From the NCBI RefSeq assembly GCF_008705135.1, contig NZ_CP023694.1, positions 8,407,001 through 8,471,000 on the forward strand: DNA of 64,000 nt. The letters run 5' to 3'. Positions 51,201 through 60,784 of this stretch are shown here, one piece after another. The notes beneath the pieces are model-generated. The model did not search any database. It was not told the origin of the DNA and worked only from the letters and a program-made list of their open reading frames with translations. The translations under genes were made by a program, and so were the position numbers. Position 1 is the first letter of the stretch. Each line of letters begins with the position of its first letter. This DNA is from Streptomyces coeruleorubidus (GTDB lineage Bacteria; Actinomycetota; Actinomycetes; Streptomycetales; Streptomycetaceae).

Positions 51201-52144
51201 CGCTGTCCTCGTCCTCGCAGGAAGTCGCGGATGTGCCCGCCGAGTTCGTCTCCGGCGTCGTCCATCACCAGGTGCCCGGCGCGCGGGAAGCGGTGGACGA
51301 CGGCGTGGGGATACCGGCGGGTCCACTCGGCGAGGACCAGCGGCGTGAAGACGGGGTCGCGCATGCCCCAGCCGATGAGCATCGGCAGCCCTGCGAGGTC
51401 GTCGGCGCCGTCGCGGGGGGTGAGCAGCCGCCAGGCCGCGTCCTCGGGGTGACGGGGGATGGCGCGGACGAACTCCACGATCGCCCGGCGGTTGCCCGGG
51501 CGGGCATGGGGCAGCAGGTAGGCGCGCCGCTCGGCCCGGCTGAGCCGGTGGGTGACGCCGAGACGGACCGTGGCCCGGGCGAAGGCGTTGGTGGCGTGCA
51601 CCGCGTCCGCGACCGGCCGGTGATCCCTGATCCAGCGCAGGTAGAACGGCAGCCGGTAGCCGTCGGGCCAGGGGAAGGCAATGGTGTTGAGGACCACCAG
51701 GCGGGAGACGACGCCCGGGTTGCGCAGCAGCCAGGCGACGCCCAGCGGGCCGCCCCAGTCGTGCACGACGAACGTCCAGCCCTGCCGCGGGACTCCCTCG
51801 TGACGGACCAGGTGCTCGTAGAGGGCGTCCAGGTGGTCCAGTTGGCGCAGATACCGGGCCTGTGGGTCGGACGGCATTTCCATGTGCTGGGACAGGCCGA
51901 GTCCGGGCAGGTCCGGGGCCAGGCACCGGGCGTGCGGGACCAGCGTGGGAAGCAGCTTGCGCCAGGCGTAGCTCCAGGTCGGGTTGCCGTGCAGGAACAG
52001 CAGCGGGTCGCCCGTGCCGACGTCCAGATAGTGCTGGCCCGTCGACGGCACGAGGCGCCAGTGCTCGCGTCCCGGGTAACCGGGCAGCAGAAGCTGGAGG
52101 ACGGAAGCGGGCGCGGCGGCCGTGCGCCGGTTCTCGGCGGTCAC
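51197..52144 (-). CDS. oleB: OleB-like alpha/beta hydrolase (beta-lactone decarboxylase; haloalkane-dehalogenase fold)
   Basis: 315 residues from a GTG at 52144 that overlaps the oleA stop (GTGA). The fold and residues match haloalkane-dehalogenase-like OleB: oxyanion region LFLHGNPTWSYAWRKLLP, nucleophile Asp in VVHDWGGPLGVAW, a halide-type Trp in the same motif, and the catalytic His in RAGHLVMDD. OleB decarboxylates the beta-lactone to the cis-alkene. Since true dehalogenases share these motifs, the ole context is the main reason for the OleB call. Confidence 0.87.
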   Translation of the reverse strand: MTAENRRTAAAPASVLQLLLPGYPGREHWRLVPSTGQHYLDVGTGDPLLFLHGNPTWSYAWRKLLPTLVPHARCLAPDLPGLGLSQHMEMPSDPQARYLRQLDHLDALYEHLVRHEGVPRQGWTFVVHDWGGPLGVAWLLRNPGVVSRLVVLNTIAFPWPDGYRLPFYLRWIRDHRPVADAVHATNAFARATVRLGVTHRLSRAERRAYLLPHARPGNRRAIVEFVRAIPRHPEDAAWRLLTPRDGADDLAGLPMLIGWGMRDPVFTPLVLAEWTRRYPHAVVHRFPRAGHLVMDDAGDELGGHIRDFLRGRGQR

Positions 52145-53169
52145 CAGCGGACCAGCGCCAGACCGAAGCTCATGCCACTGGCCAGGCCGATCATCGCCAC
52201 CGTGTCGCCCGGCTCGATGCGGTCGGTCTCCAGCGCCTTGACCAGTTGCAGGGGCAGCGAGGCCGCGGCGCAGTTGCCGTGCTCCGCCACGGCCGGCATG
52301 CACCGGTCGGCGGGCAGGGGGAGTCTGTCGACCATCTCCTGGTACTGGGGCATGCCGATCTGGTGGAAGGCGATGAAAGAGCTGGCGCGGACCGCCTCCA
52401 ACTCCCGCTCCGCTGCCTGCCGGAGGAACGGCAGGCCCTCGACCGCGGTGGTGCGCAGCAGGTCGCCGTTGAGCCGGATGGTCATGTGCTCGTCGTCGAA
52501 CGCCCTCGGGTGCATGGAGCCGCCGCCGCTCACGGTGCAGGCGTTCCAGGCGGTGGAGTCCGCGGCGAATCGAAGGGCGAGCACCCCGGGGTCGTCCTGC
52601 CCGGCGGGCCCGGCGGTGAGCAGCAGGGCGGCGCCGGCGTCGGAGACGGTGTAGCCGGGCATGGCCCGCATCAGCGCCTCGCGGTCGGGGACGTGCCAGC
52701 GCGTGACCATGGTGCCCGTCTCACCGCAGGCGATGAGGACTGTGCGGTAGCGGCGGGTGGCGATGAACGCGCTCGCCACCTCCATCGCGTTGAGGACGCT
52801 GTTGCAGGCGTTGGTCACGTCGAACACCGGGCAGGTGGCGCCCAGTTTGGCGGCGACGAGGTGCGAGGTCGCCGGTTCGAACATGTCCTGGCACGTGGCG
52901 GCGTACAGCAGCAGGTCCACGTCACCGATGGCCGTGCCGGCGTCCGCGAGGGCCTTGCGGGCAGCCGAGACCGCGAGGTCGGAGGAGCACTCGCCCTCCT
53001 CGCGCACATGGACGCCGCGCACGCCGGTGACGTCCTGGAGCAGACCGGGCGGCGGTACGTAGGGACTTCCGGCGGCGGCGATCCCGGCCCGGATCTCCTC
53101 CATGGTCCGGTAGCGGGACGGCAGATGGACGGCGACGGCTGTCAAGCGGGCACGCGGGGCTTCGAGCAC
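52141..53169 (-). CDS. oleA: OleA-like thiolase-fold acyl condensing enzyme (KAS III family)
   Basis: 342 residues if the GTG at 53169 is used; GTG codons at 53193 and 53214 in the same frame are alternatives, and none has a strong ribosome site. The Cys-His-Asn triad is visible: DVTNACNSVLNAME (Cys122), AFHQIGMP and EHGNCAAASLP. A Glu that acts as base in OleA occurs at the expected place in DMFEPATSHL, a feature that separates OleA from FabH. OleA joins two acyl thioesters head-to-head in a non-decarboxylative Claisen reaction. Its start faces the highly reducing PKS across a 158-bp divergent promoter region, so the PKS product is a probable substrate. A priming role like other KAS III enzymes is the alternative. 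Confidence 0.86.
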   Translation of the reverse strand: MLEAPRARLTAVAVHLPSRYRTMEEIRAGIAAAGSPYVPPPGLLQDVTGVRGVHVREEGECSSDLAVSAARKALADAGTAIGDVDLLLYAATCQDMFEPATSHLVAAKLGATCPVFDVTNACNSVLNAMEVASAFIATRRYRTVLIACGETGTMVTRWHVPDREALMRAMPGYTVSDAGAALLLTAGPAGQDDPGVLALRFAADSTAWNACTVSGGGSMHPRAFDDEHMTIRLNGDLLRTTAVEGLPFLRQAAERELEAVRASSFIAFHQIGMPQYQEMVDRLPLPADRCMPAVAEHGNCAAASLPLQLVKALETDRIEPGDTVAMIGLASGMSFGLALVRW

Positions 53170-53188
53170 CGCGCCACCGTAACTGCCG

Positions 53189-53203
53189 GTCACGCAACGT
53201 GAC
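53189..53203. promoter_or_regulatory. small palindrome in the oleA/PKS divergent promoter region
   Basis: GTCACG (53189-53194) and CGTGAC (53198-53203) are exact inverted repeats separated by CAA, lying between the divergent oleA and PKS starts (or just inside oleA if an upstream start is used). It could be an operator for coordinate control of both transcripts, but the arms are short. Confidence 0.3.
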
Positions 53204-53327
53204 TTGGAGTTCACTCGTTCGTCTGACGGATACCACGCCAACGGGTGAACCGGGACTTGGGCACCGGTCCACGAGGGCAGTTGTCCCTCCGCTCGATGCG
53301 GACAAGCGGCGCAACAGGGGGCGGGTC

Positions 53328-56300
53328 ATGGGCGTGGGACGGGACGACCGGGCGGTGGCGGTGGTGGGCGTCGGCTGCCGGCTGCCGGGCGGCATCACCG
53401 ACCTGGACGGGCTGTGGGCGGTCCTCCGGGACGGGCGTGACCTCGTCGGGGAGATGCCGCCGGACCGGTTCCCCAAGGACCGGTTCGTCGATCCGGGTGC
53501 GGTGCGCCCGGGCCGCAGCTACACCGCCGCCGGGGGCTTCCTCGACGACATCGCGTCCTTCGACGCCGCGTACTTCGGCATCTCGCCCAAGGAGGCCGCA
53601 CACCTCGACCCGCAGCAGCGGCTGCTGCTGGAGATGGCCGCCGAGGCGCTGGACGACGCCGCCATCCCGGCCGAGACGCTCGCCGGGTCCGACACGTGCG
53701 TGTACGTGGGAGCCTCCGACCCGGCCTACGGCACCGTGCTGATGGTCACGGAGGACCACACCAGCCCGCACACCATGCCCGGTGCCACCCTGTCCATCAC
53801 GGCCAACCGCCTGTCGTACGCCTTCGACCTGCGCGGCCCCAGCATGGCCGTCGACACCGCGTGCTCCTCGTCGCTGGTGGCACTGGACCGCGCCTGCCGC
53901 ACCCTGCGGGAGGGCACCAGCCGAGTTGCCCTGGTCGGCGGTGTCAACGTGCTCGCCGATCTCTACTCGTTCGCCGGGTTCTGCTACGCGGGGATGCTCT
54001 CGCGGCGCGGCCGGTGCGCGGCCTTCTCCGCCGACGCCGACGGCTTCGTGCGGGCCGAGGGAGGCGCCGTGCTGGTGCTGAAGCGCCTCGCCGACGCGGT
54101 GGCCGACGGCGACCGGATCCACGCCGTCCTCGCCGGTACGGGCACCAACTCCGACGGTCGCACCACCGGCATGACCCTGCCCAGCGCGCAGGCCCAGGAG
54201 GCCCTGCTGCGCGCGGTGTGCCAGGAGGCCGGAATCGGCCCGGACGACCTGGTCTACTTCGAGGCGCACGGCACCGGCACCCCGGTCGGCGACCCCGCCG
54301 AGGCCCGGGCCATCGGCCAGGCCCTTGGCACGCGCCGCGGCGCTGGCCCGCTGCCCGTCGGCTCGGTCAAGTCCAACCTGGGGCATCTCGAACCCGCCGC
54401 AGGCATGGCCGGCCTGCTCAAGGCGATCCTGGTGCTCCGCCACCGGACCGCACCCGCCTCCCTGCACGCCCTCCCGCTCAACCCGGCCATCGACTTCGAC
54501 GCGCTCGGCCTCGCCCCCACCGTGACGCCCGTGGAACTGCCCCGCTCGGAGCGGGCCGCGGTCGGGGTGAACTCCTTCGGGTTCGGCGGCACCAACGCCC
54601 ACGCCGTCGTCGTACCACCGCCCCCGGCGCCGCCCGTGAAGACGGAGCCCGTGGGCAGGCCGGTGCCGGTGGTCATCTCCGCCCGATCCCCCAAGGCCCT
54701 CAGGGAGTTGAGCGCGCGGATGGCGGAGCGGCTCCGTTCGGCGGCACCCGAGGAGTTCTACGACCTGGCCCACACCAGCACCCTGCGGCGCAGCGCCCAC
54801 CCGCACCGGGCCGCCGTGCTGGCCGCCGATCCGCGGCAGGCGGCGGACCGGTTGGAGGACCTGTTCACCGACGCGCCGTCCCACGGGGCCGTCACCCGCA
54901 GGGCCGAGCCGGGTGCCGTCGCGTTCGTCTACTCCGGCAACGCCTCCCAGTGGCCCGGGATGGCGGCGGATCTGATGACGGGTGAGGCCGTCTTCCGCGC
55001 CGCCGTCGAGGAGGCCGACGCCGCGCTGGCCCCGCATCTGGGCTGGTCCGTGGCCAAGGAACTGGAGCGCCCCACCCCGGCGCGCTGGGCCCGTACGGAG
55101 ATCGCCCAGCCGGTGCTGTTCGCCGTCCAGGTGGGCCTGACCGCTCTGCTGGCGGCCCAGGGCCTGCGCCCGCGTGCGGTGGCCGGGCACAGTGTCGGCG
55201 AGGTGGCCGCCGCGTACACGGCCGGGGCGCTGACCCTGGAGCAGGCGGCGCTGGTGATCGCCCAGCGGAGCCGTACCCAGGGCGTCACGGCGGGCCGGGG
55301 CCGCATGGCCGCCGTCGGCCTCGCCGAGGACGCCGCCCGCGAGGAACTGGCTCGCTTCGACGGGGCACTGGAGATTGCCGGCATCAACAGCGACCGGGAC
55401 GTGACGGTGGTCGGCGACCCCGAGGCCCTCGCCGCCCTCGGCGCCGAACTGACGGCCCGTGACGTCTTCTTCCGCGAGCTGGATCTCGACTACGCCTTCC
55501 ACAGCCGCGCCATGGACCCCATCGAGGAACCGCTGTGCGCCGCCCTGGCGGGTCTGACCCCCGCCACGGCGCGCGTGCCGTTCGTCTCCACCGTCACGGC
55601 GGCCCCGCTGACCGGACGGGAACTCGACGCGGCGTACTGGTGGCGCAACGTGCGCGAGCCGGTCCGCTTCGCGGAGGCCATGAGCCGCCTCGCGGACGAG
55701 GACATCGGCATCGTCGTGGAGATCGGCCCGCACCCGGTGCTGCGCCCCTACCTGCGCCGCACGGCACTGACGTACGTGCCGACGCTGCACCGGGACGGGG
55801 ACGGGCCGCGCGAGGCCACGGCTGCGGTCGCCGCCCTGCTCGCCGCCGGTGCCGAAGCCGACTGGCAGGTCCACTTCCCGCAGCCCGGCCGGGTCGCCGC
55901 CCTGCCCGCCTACCCCTGGCAGCGCGACCGGCACTGGCACGGCACCCCGCAGGACCTCGTCCTGCACACCAGCGGCACCGGCGTACTGGATCACCCCCTG
56001 CTCGGCGAACGCCAGCCCGCGCCCCACCCCCTGTGGAGCGGAACCGTCGAGCCTCAACTCGTGCCCTGGCTCGGCGACCACCGGATCGGCGGCAGTGTCC
56101 TCATGCCCGCCGCCGCGTACGTGGAGATGGCCGTCACGGCCGGGCAGCGGGCGCTGGCCCACCCGGTGGAGGTGCGGCACCTGGACATCTCCCGCCCGTT
56201 CGCCCTCGCCTGGCCGGACCCGGCGGGCGCCGCCCTCCAGACCGCCGTCACCCCGGCCGACGGCACCCTGACCATCAGCACACGGGACACGCGCGGCGCC

Positions 56301-59300
56301 GAGATCCAGCCGGTCGTCCGCGCCCAGGTCCGCACCCGGCTGGGCACCGCCCCCGGACCGCTCGACATCGCCGCGCTCCGGGCGCGCTGCTCCCGCACCG
56401 TCACCGGCCCGGACTACTACGAGCACTGCCACCGCCTCGGGCTGGAGTGCGGTCCGGCGTTCCGGCTCCTGCGCAGCCTGGATGTCGGCGAGGACGAACT
56501 GCTGGCGTGGTACCGGCTCGAGCACCCCGGCGACGCCTACACCGTCCACCCCGTGCTGCTGGACGCACCGCTGCAGGCCACCATCGCCCTGGCCGAGCAG
56601 CCGACCCGGGAAGCCGTCGGCTATCTGCCCTCGGTCTTCGGCGCGGTCCGCGTGTGGCGCACCCCCGCGCCGGAGGGCGTCGTCCACCTGCGGCGCCGCA
56701 GCCGCAGCGCCAACGAGGTCTGCTGGGACATCACGTACGCGGACCTCGACGGCACCGTCACCGCCGAGATCGACAAGTGCCGCACTCGGCGCGCCCGCCT
56801 CGGCGACTACCCCCCGCTGACGGTCCAGCGCACGGTCCTGCGCGCGGCCCCGCGCTTGTCGGAGCCCGCCCCGCCGTCCCCGCTGCCCGCTCCCGCCGAG
56901 GTGGCGTCCGCCGCCCGGGCGCGCATCGCCGCCGCACGCGCCGACCTCGACGTCAGCGGCCACGAGCGGTTCACGGCCGTCGCGGAACGGGCCGGGGCGC
57001 ACTGCTGGGCAGCGGCCCTGCGCGGCCTGCTGTCCGACCCCGGCGAGCCCTTCACCATGACCGACCTGGTCGGCCGGGGCCTCGTACCCCGGCACCGCAG
57101 GCTGGTGCGGCTGGTGTTGCCCCTGCTGATCGAGCAGGGGCTGGCCGAGGCCGACGGGGAGGCCTGGCGGCTGACCGGCGCCACGGCGTGCCCCGAGGAG
57201 ACGCTGCGGAGCCTGCTGGAGGACCACCCGCGCTTCGGCCCCGTCGCGCTGCTGCTCAACAGTCAGCTGCGGCAGTTGCCCGACATGCTGCGCGGCACTG
57301 TCGACCCGCGCGATCTGCTGCCCGTCGGCGAGAGCTTCCTCGAACAGCACCAGGAGACCGCGCCCGCCCAGCGTTTCACCCACCGCGTGGTGCAGGCGCT
57401 GCTCGACCGGATCGTCCGCGACTGGCCCGCCGACCGCCCGCTTCGCGTCCTGGAAGTGGGCGCGACCACCACGGCCCTCACCGCTGCCGTGCTGCCGATG
57501 CTGCCGGCCGACCGCACGCACTACACCAGCACGGCCCCCTCCAACGCCTCCTTCGCCCGCGCCCGGCACCGCTTCGCCGCCTGCCACTTCATCGACCACC
57601 GCACCCTCGACCTGGACGCCGACCCGGCCGTCCAGGGCTTCCCGCCGGGCGGCTTCGACCTGGTCCTGGCCGGCGAGGCCCTGCACACAGCCGCCGACCT
57701 GGCCGCCGCGCTGCGCCATGTGCGCTCGCTCCTCGCCCCGGGCGGCCACCTGCTGGCCACCGAGCGGCACGACGAACGGCTCGACGCCCTGCTGCTGGGC
57801 GGACTGGAGTCGCTGTGGAAACGCGGTGACCGGACCCTGCGCCCCACCACCCGGCTGCTGCCCCGCGAGGCGTGGACGCCACTGCTGGAGCGGTGTGGTT
57901 TCGCCAGCTCCTGGCAGACAGGTCCCGAGGGACACTCCGTGATGGTGGCCGCCGCGCCCCGCGACCCTGCGGATCCGCCCGCCCTCCCCGAGGCACCGCC
58001 GGGCACGGCCTGGCTCGTCGCCACGGAGACCGACGCCGAGACGCCGACCGCCCGGGAACTGGCCGCACTGCTCGGCCCGGCCACGGTCCTGACCGCCCCC
58101 ACCGACACCGGCACATGGACGGCGGCACTGCCCGCCGAGGCGGCGCCCCGCATCGTCCTGCTCCTCGCCGAGCCCGACCCGCGCCACCTCGTCGCCCGGA
58201 CCACCCACCGCGCGGCCGTCCTGCGCGCCCTGGCCGCCGCCTGCCGGACGCTGCCCGAGGACCGCGGCCCACAGGTGTGGCTGGTGACGCGCCCCACCGG
58301 CCTGTTCCCCGCCCCGGAACGCCCCGCGCACCCCGAGGACGCGGCCGTCTGGGGCGCCGCCCGCACCCTGGCCAACGAACAGCCCGCCCTCGGACTGAGG
58401 CGCATCTCCCTCGACCGCACGGCGGACCCGGCCGCGTACGCACGGCGGCTGGCCGCGGAGCTGCTCACCGCGGGCCGCTCCCCGGACGGCAGCGAGAGCG
58501 CGGACGAGGACGAGGTCGTCCTCACCCCGGCCGGCCGCTTCACCCCTCTGCACATCGAGCACCCGGCCGACGAGCCCCCCGCCGTGCCCGTCGGAGCGCC
58601 CTTCCTCCTGGAGGCCAGTGACCCGGGACCGGCCCGGCGCCTGGTCTGGCGTGAGACATCCGTCCCGCGGCCCGGCCCCGGCGAAGTCGCCGTGGAGATC
58701 CGCGCGGTGGCGCTGAACTACCGCGACCCCATGCGCGCCAACGGCCTGCTGCCCCCGGAGGCCGTGGAGGACAGCCCGCTCAGCCGCGGACTGGGCACCG
58801 ACGGCGCCGGCATCGTCCGCGCCGTCGGCCCCGGAGTGCGTGACCTCGCGGTCGGCGACCGCGTCTGCGGCGCCGTTCCAGCAGCCCTCGCCTCCCACGG
58901 CATCACCTACGACTACAGCTTGATCAAGATCCCCGACGGAATGAGCTACGCCGAGGCAGCGACCTTCCCGGTCGCGTTCCTGACGGTCCATCACGTCCTG
59001 GCCGACCAGGCGCGCCTGGCCGCCGGCGAGACGGTTCTCGTGCACGGCGGCGCCGGAGCCGTGGGCCTGGCCGCACTGCAGTGCGCCCGGGCCCGGGGCG
59101 CCCGCGTCATCGCCACGGCCGGGACCGAGACCAAACGGGCCATGCTGCGCAGCCTCGGCGCCTGGCACGTACTGGACTCACGCAGCCTGGACTTCGTCCC
59201 ACGGGTCCGCGAACTCACCGAGGGCCGGGGCGTCGACGTCGTCGTCAACTCCCTCAGCGGTGAGGCGATCGCCCACGGACTCGACCTGCTGCGCCCCAAC

Positions 59301-60743
59301 GGCCGCTTCATCGAACTGGGGAAGCGGGACATTTTCCTCAACAACCCGCTGCCGATGCGCCCGTTCGACCGCAGCCTCACCTTCATCGGCTTCAATCTCG
59401 ACCCGGTCATGCAGGACCGCGACCGCGGCTCCCGCCTCGTCGCCGACGTCGTGTCGCTCATCGACCGCGGCGTGTACCGGCCGTTGCCGCACACCGTCTA
59501 CCCGGCCGCACGCGTGGAGGAGGCCTTCCAGGTCCTCCAGCACTCCCGGCACGTCGGCAAAGTGGTGGTCTCCCTCGATCCCGCCGACGGGAACGCGCTG
59601 GACGAACCCGTCCCCGTCCGGCCCGCACCCCGTCCCACCGCCCTGGACGCCGACGGCACCTACCTGGTGACCGGCGGCCTGAGCGGATTCGGTGCCGCCA
59701 CCGCACGGTGGCTCGCCGACCAGGGGGCCCGCCATCTGGCGCTGGTCTCCCGCAGCGGCCAGGCCGCCCCCGAGGCGCCCGCCCTCCTGGAAGACCTGTC
59801 CCGGCGCGGCGTACACGCCACCGCCTACGCCGCCGACATCACCGACGAGCCGGCGCTGCGCCGGGTCGCCGACGAGATCGACGCCACCGGCCACAGGCTG
59901 CGCGGCGTCGTGCACGCCGCGATGCACCTCGACGACGCGCCCCTGTCCGAACTCACCGACGACCGCTTCTGCGCCGTCCTCGCTCCCAAGGCAGAGGGCG
60001 CCGCCCGACTCGACCGCCTCACCGCCGGCCACGACCTGGACCTGTTCGTCACGTACTCCTCGATCGCCGCCGCCGTCGGCAACATCGGCCAGGCCCCCTA
60101 CGCGGCCGGCAACGCCTACCTGGAGGCCCAGGGCCGTGCCCGGCGCGCCCAAGGGCGCCCCGCCACCGTCCTCGCCTGGGGCCCGATCGGCGACACCGGC
60201 TACGTCGCCCGGCACGCCATCGGCGACGCCATGGCCGAGCGGGGCTTCCAGCCCGTCACCGTCGCCGAAGCCCTCACCACCGCCGGCGGCCTGCTCCAGC
60301 CGGACACCGACGTGGCAGGCGTCGGCCGCTACCGGTGGAGCCGCGCCCGCCGGCTGCTGCCCGCCCTGGCCACCGCCCGCTTCACCCGCCTCGTGCCGGC
60401 CGACGCCGGTCCCGACCCGGAAGGCCGCGCGGACCTGCTGCGCGAACTGGCCGCCATGACCCCCGACGACGCCCGGGACGCGATCACCCAGACCCTGACC
60501 CGGCTGCTCGCCACCGTGCTGCACAGCGACCCCGAGGAACTGGACCCGGCGCGGCCCGTGACCGACTTCGGCCTCGACTCGCTGCTGAGTACCGAGTTCA
60601 TGGTGCGCGCGGGCGAGCACTTCGACGTCCGCCTCGCGGCCACCGAGCTGATGGGCGGCGACCGCACCCTGACCCACTTCGCACAACTGGTCCACAGCAG
60701 GCTGGACCTCGCCCCGTACCGGTCCGGCGACGGCGCGGTGTGA
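53328..60743 (+). CDS. single-module highly reducing type I polyketide synthase, KS-AT-DH-(psi)MT-ER-KR-ACP
   Basis: 2,471 residues, ATG at 53328 behind AGGGGGCGGG. Domains: KS 10-430 (DTACSSS, Cys179; EAHGTGT; SNLGHLE); AT ~532-870 (GHSVGE, Ser622; YAFHS, suggesting malonyl-CoA); DH ~890-1160 (HxxxGxxxxP with His918; LLDAPLQ with Asp1079); methyltransferase-like ~1205-1545; ER ~1760-2083 (VHGGAGAVGLAALQ); KR ~2105-2350 (GGLSGFGAA; SS...Y...N intact); ACP ~2381-2458 (LGLDSL, Ser2418). The SAM-binding motif reads EVGATTTAL in place of ExGxGxG, so the methyltransferase is probably inactive. There is no thioesterase or reductase. The layout matches fungal-type iterative reducing synthases and mycobacterial MAS rather than one module of an assembly line. 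Repeated cycles would give a largely saturated or partly unsaturated acyl-ACP. The divergent oleABCD operon is the likely release and condensing partner. Confidence 0.95.
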   Translation: MGVGRDDRAVAVVGVGCRLPGGITDLDGLWAVLRDGRDLVGEMPPDRFPKDRFVDPGAVRPGRSYTAAGGFLDDIASFDAAYFGISPKEAAHLDPQQRLLLEMAAEALDDAAIPAETLAGSDTCVYVGASDPAYGTVLMVTEDHTSPHTMPGATLSITANRLSYAFDLRGPSMAVDTACSSSLVALDRACRTLREGTSRVALVGGVNVLADLYSFAGFCYAGMLSRRGRCAAFSADADGFVRAEGGAVLVLKRLADAVADGDRIHAVLAGTGTNSDGRTTGMTLPSAQAQEALLRAVCQEAGIGPDDLVYFEAHGTGTPVGDPAEARAIGQALGTRRGAGPLPVGSVKSNLGHLEPAAGMAGLLKAILVLRHRTAPASLHALPLNPAIDFDALGLAPTVTPVELPRSERAAVGVNSFGFGGTNAHAVVVPPPPAPPVKTEPVGRPVPVVISARSPKALRELSARMAERLRSAAPEEFYDLAHTSTLRRSAHPHRAAVLAADPRQAADRLEDLFTDAPSHGAVTRRAEPGAVAFVYSGNASQWPGMAADLMTGEAVFRAAVEEADAALAPHLGWSVAKELERPTPARWARTEIAQPVLFAVQVGLTALLAAQGLRPRAVAGHSVGEVAAAYTAGALTLEQAALVIAQRSRTQGVTAGRGRMAAVGLAEDAAREELARFDGALEIAGINSDRDVTVVGDPEALAALGAELTARDVFFRELDLDYAFHSRAMDPIEEPLCAALAGLTPATARVPFVSTVTAAPLTGRELDAAYWWRNVREPVRFAEAMSRLADEDIGIVVEIGPHPVLRPYLRRTALTYVPTLHRDGDGPREATAAVAALLAAGAEADWQVHFPQPGRVAALPAYPWQRDRHWHGTPQDLVLHTSGTGVLDHPLLGERQPAPHPLWSGTVEPQLVPWLGDHRIGGSVLMPAAAYVEMAVTAGQRALAHPVEVRHLDISRPFALAWPDPAGAALQTAVTPADGTLTISTRDTRGAEIQPVVRAQVRTRLGTAPGPLDIAALRARCSRTVTGPDYYEHCHRLGLECGPAFRLLRSLDVGEDELLAWYRLEHPGDAYTVHPVLLDAPLQATIALAEQPTREAVGYLPSVFGAVRVWRTPAPEGVVHLRRRSRSANEVCWDITYADLDGTVTAEIDKCRTRRARLGDYPPLTVQRTVLRAAPRLSEPAPPSPLPAPAEVASAARARIAAARADLDVSGHERFTAVAERAGAHCWAAALRGLLSDPGEPFTMTDLVGRGLVPRHRRLVRLVLPLLIEQGLAEADGEAWRLTGATACPEETLRSLLEDHPRFGPVALLLNSQLRQLPDMLRGTVDPRDLLPVGESFLEQHQETAPAQRFTHRVVQALLDRIVRDWPADRPLRVLEVGATTTALTAAVLPMLPADRTHYTSTAPSNASFARARHRFAACHFIDHRTLDLDADPAVQGFPPGGFDLVLAGEALHTAADLAAALRHVRSLLAPGGHLLATERHDERLDALLLGGLESLWKRGDRTLRPTTRLLPREAWTPLLERCGFASSWQTGPEGHSVMVAAAPRDPADPPALPEAPPGTAWLVATETDAETPTARELAALLGPATVLTAPTDTGTWTAALPAEAAPRIVLLLAEPDPRHLVARTTHRAAVLRALAAACRTLPEDRGPQVWLVTRPTGLFPAPERPAHPEDAAVWGAARTLANEQPALGLRRISLDRTADPAAYARRLAAELLTAGRSPDGSESADEDEVVLTPAGRFTPLHIEHPADEPPAVPVGAPFLLEASDPGPARRLVWRETSVPRPGPGEVAVEIRAVALNYRDPMRANGLLPPEAVEDSPLSRGLGTDGAGIVRAVGPGVRDLAVGDRVCGAVPAALASHGITYDYSLIKIPDGMSYAEAATFPVAFLTVHHVLADQARLAAGETVLVHGGAGAVGLAALQCARARGARVIATAGTETKRAMLRSLGAWHVLDSRSLDFVPRVRELTEGRGVDVVVNSLSGEAIAHGLDLLRPNGRFIELGKRDIFLNNPLPMRPFDRSLTFIGFNLDPVMQDRDRGSRLVADVVSLIDRGVYRPLPHTVYPAARVEEAFQVLQHSRHVGKVVVSLDPADGNALDEPVPVRPAPRPTALDADGTYLVTGGLSGFGAATARWLADQGARHLALVSRSGQAAPEAPALLEDLSRRGVHATAYAADITDEPALRRVADEIDATGHRLRGVVHAAMHLDDAPLSELTDDRFCAVLAPKAEGAARLDRLTAGHDLDLFVTYSSIAAAVGNIGQAPYAAGNAYLEAQGRARRAQGRPATVLAWGPIGDTGYVARHAIGDAMAERGFQPVTVAEALTTAGGLLQPDTDVAGVGRYRWSRARRLLPALATARFTRLVPADAGPDPEGRADLLRELAAMTPDDARDAITQTLTRLLATVLHSDPEELDPARPVTDFGLDSLLSTEFMVRAGEHFDVRLAATELMGGDRTLTHFAQLVHSRLDLAPYRSGDGAV

Positions 60744-60784
60744 GGCCGCCTCCACAAGGGGCGAGGAGACGGCCCACGCCGTGT

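Noticed and set aside
51197..52144. OleB-like gene as a true haloalkane dehalogenase.
   Set aside because: The active-site motifs cannot distinguish the two, but tight coupling with oleA, oleC and oleD makes the beta-lactone decarboxylase role much more likely.
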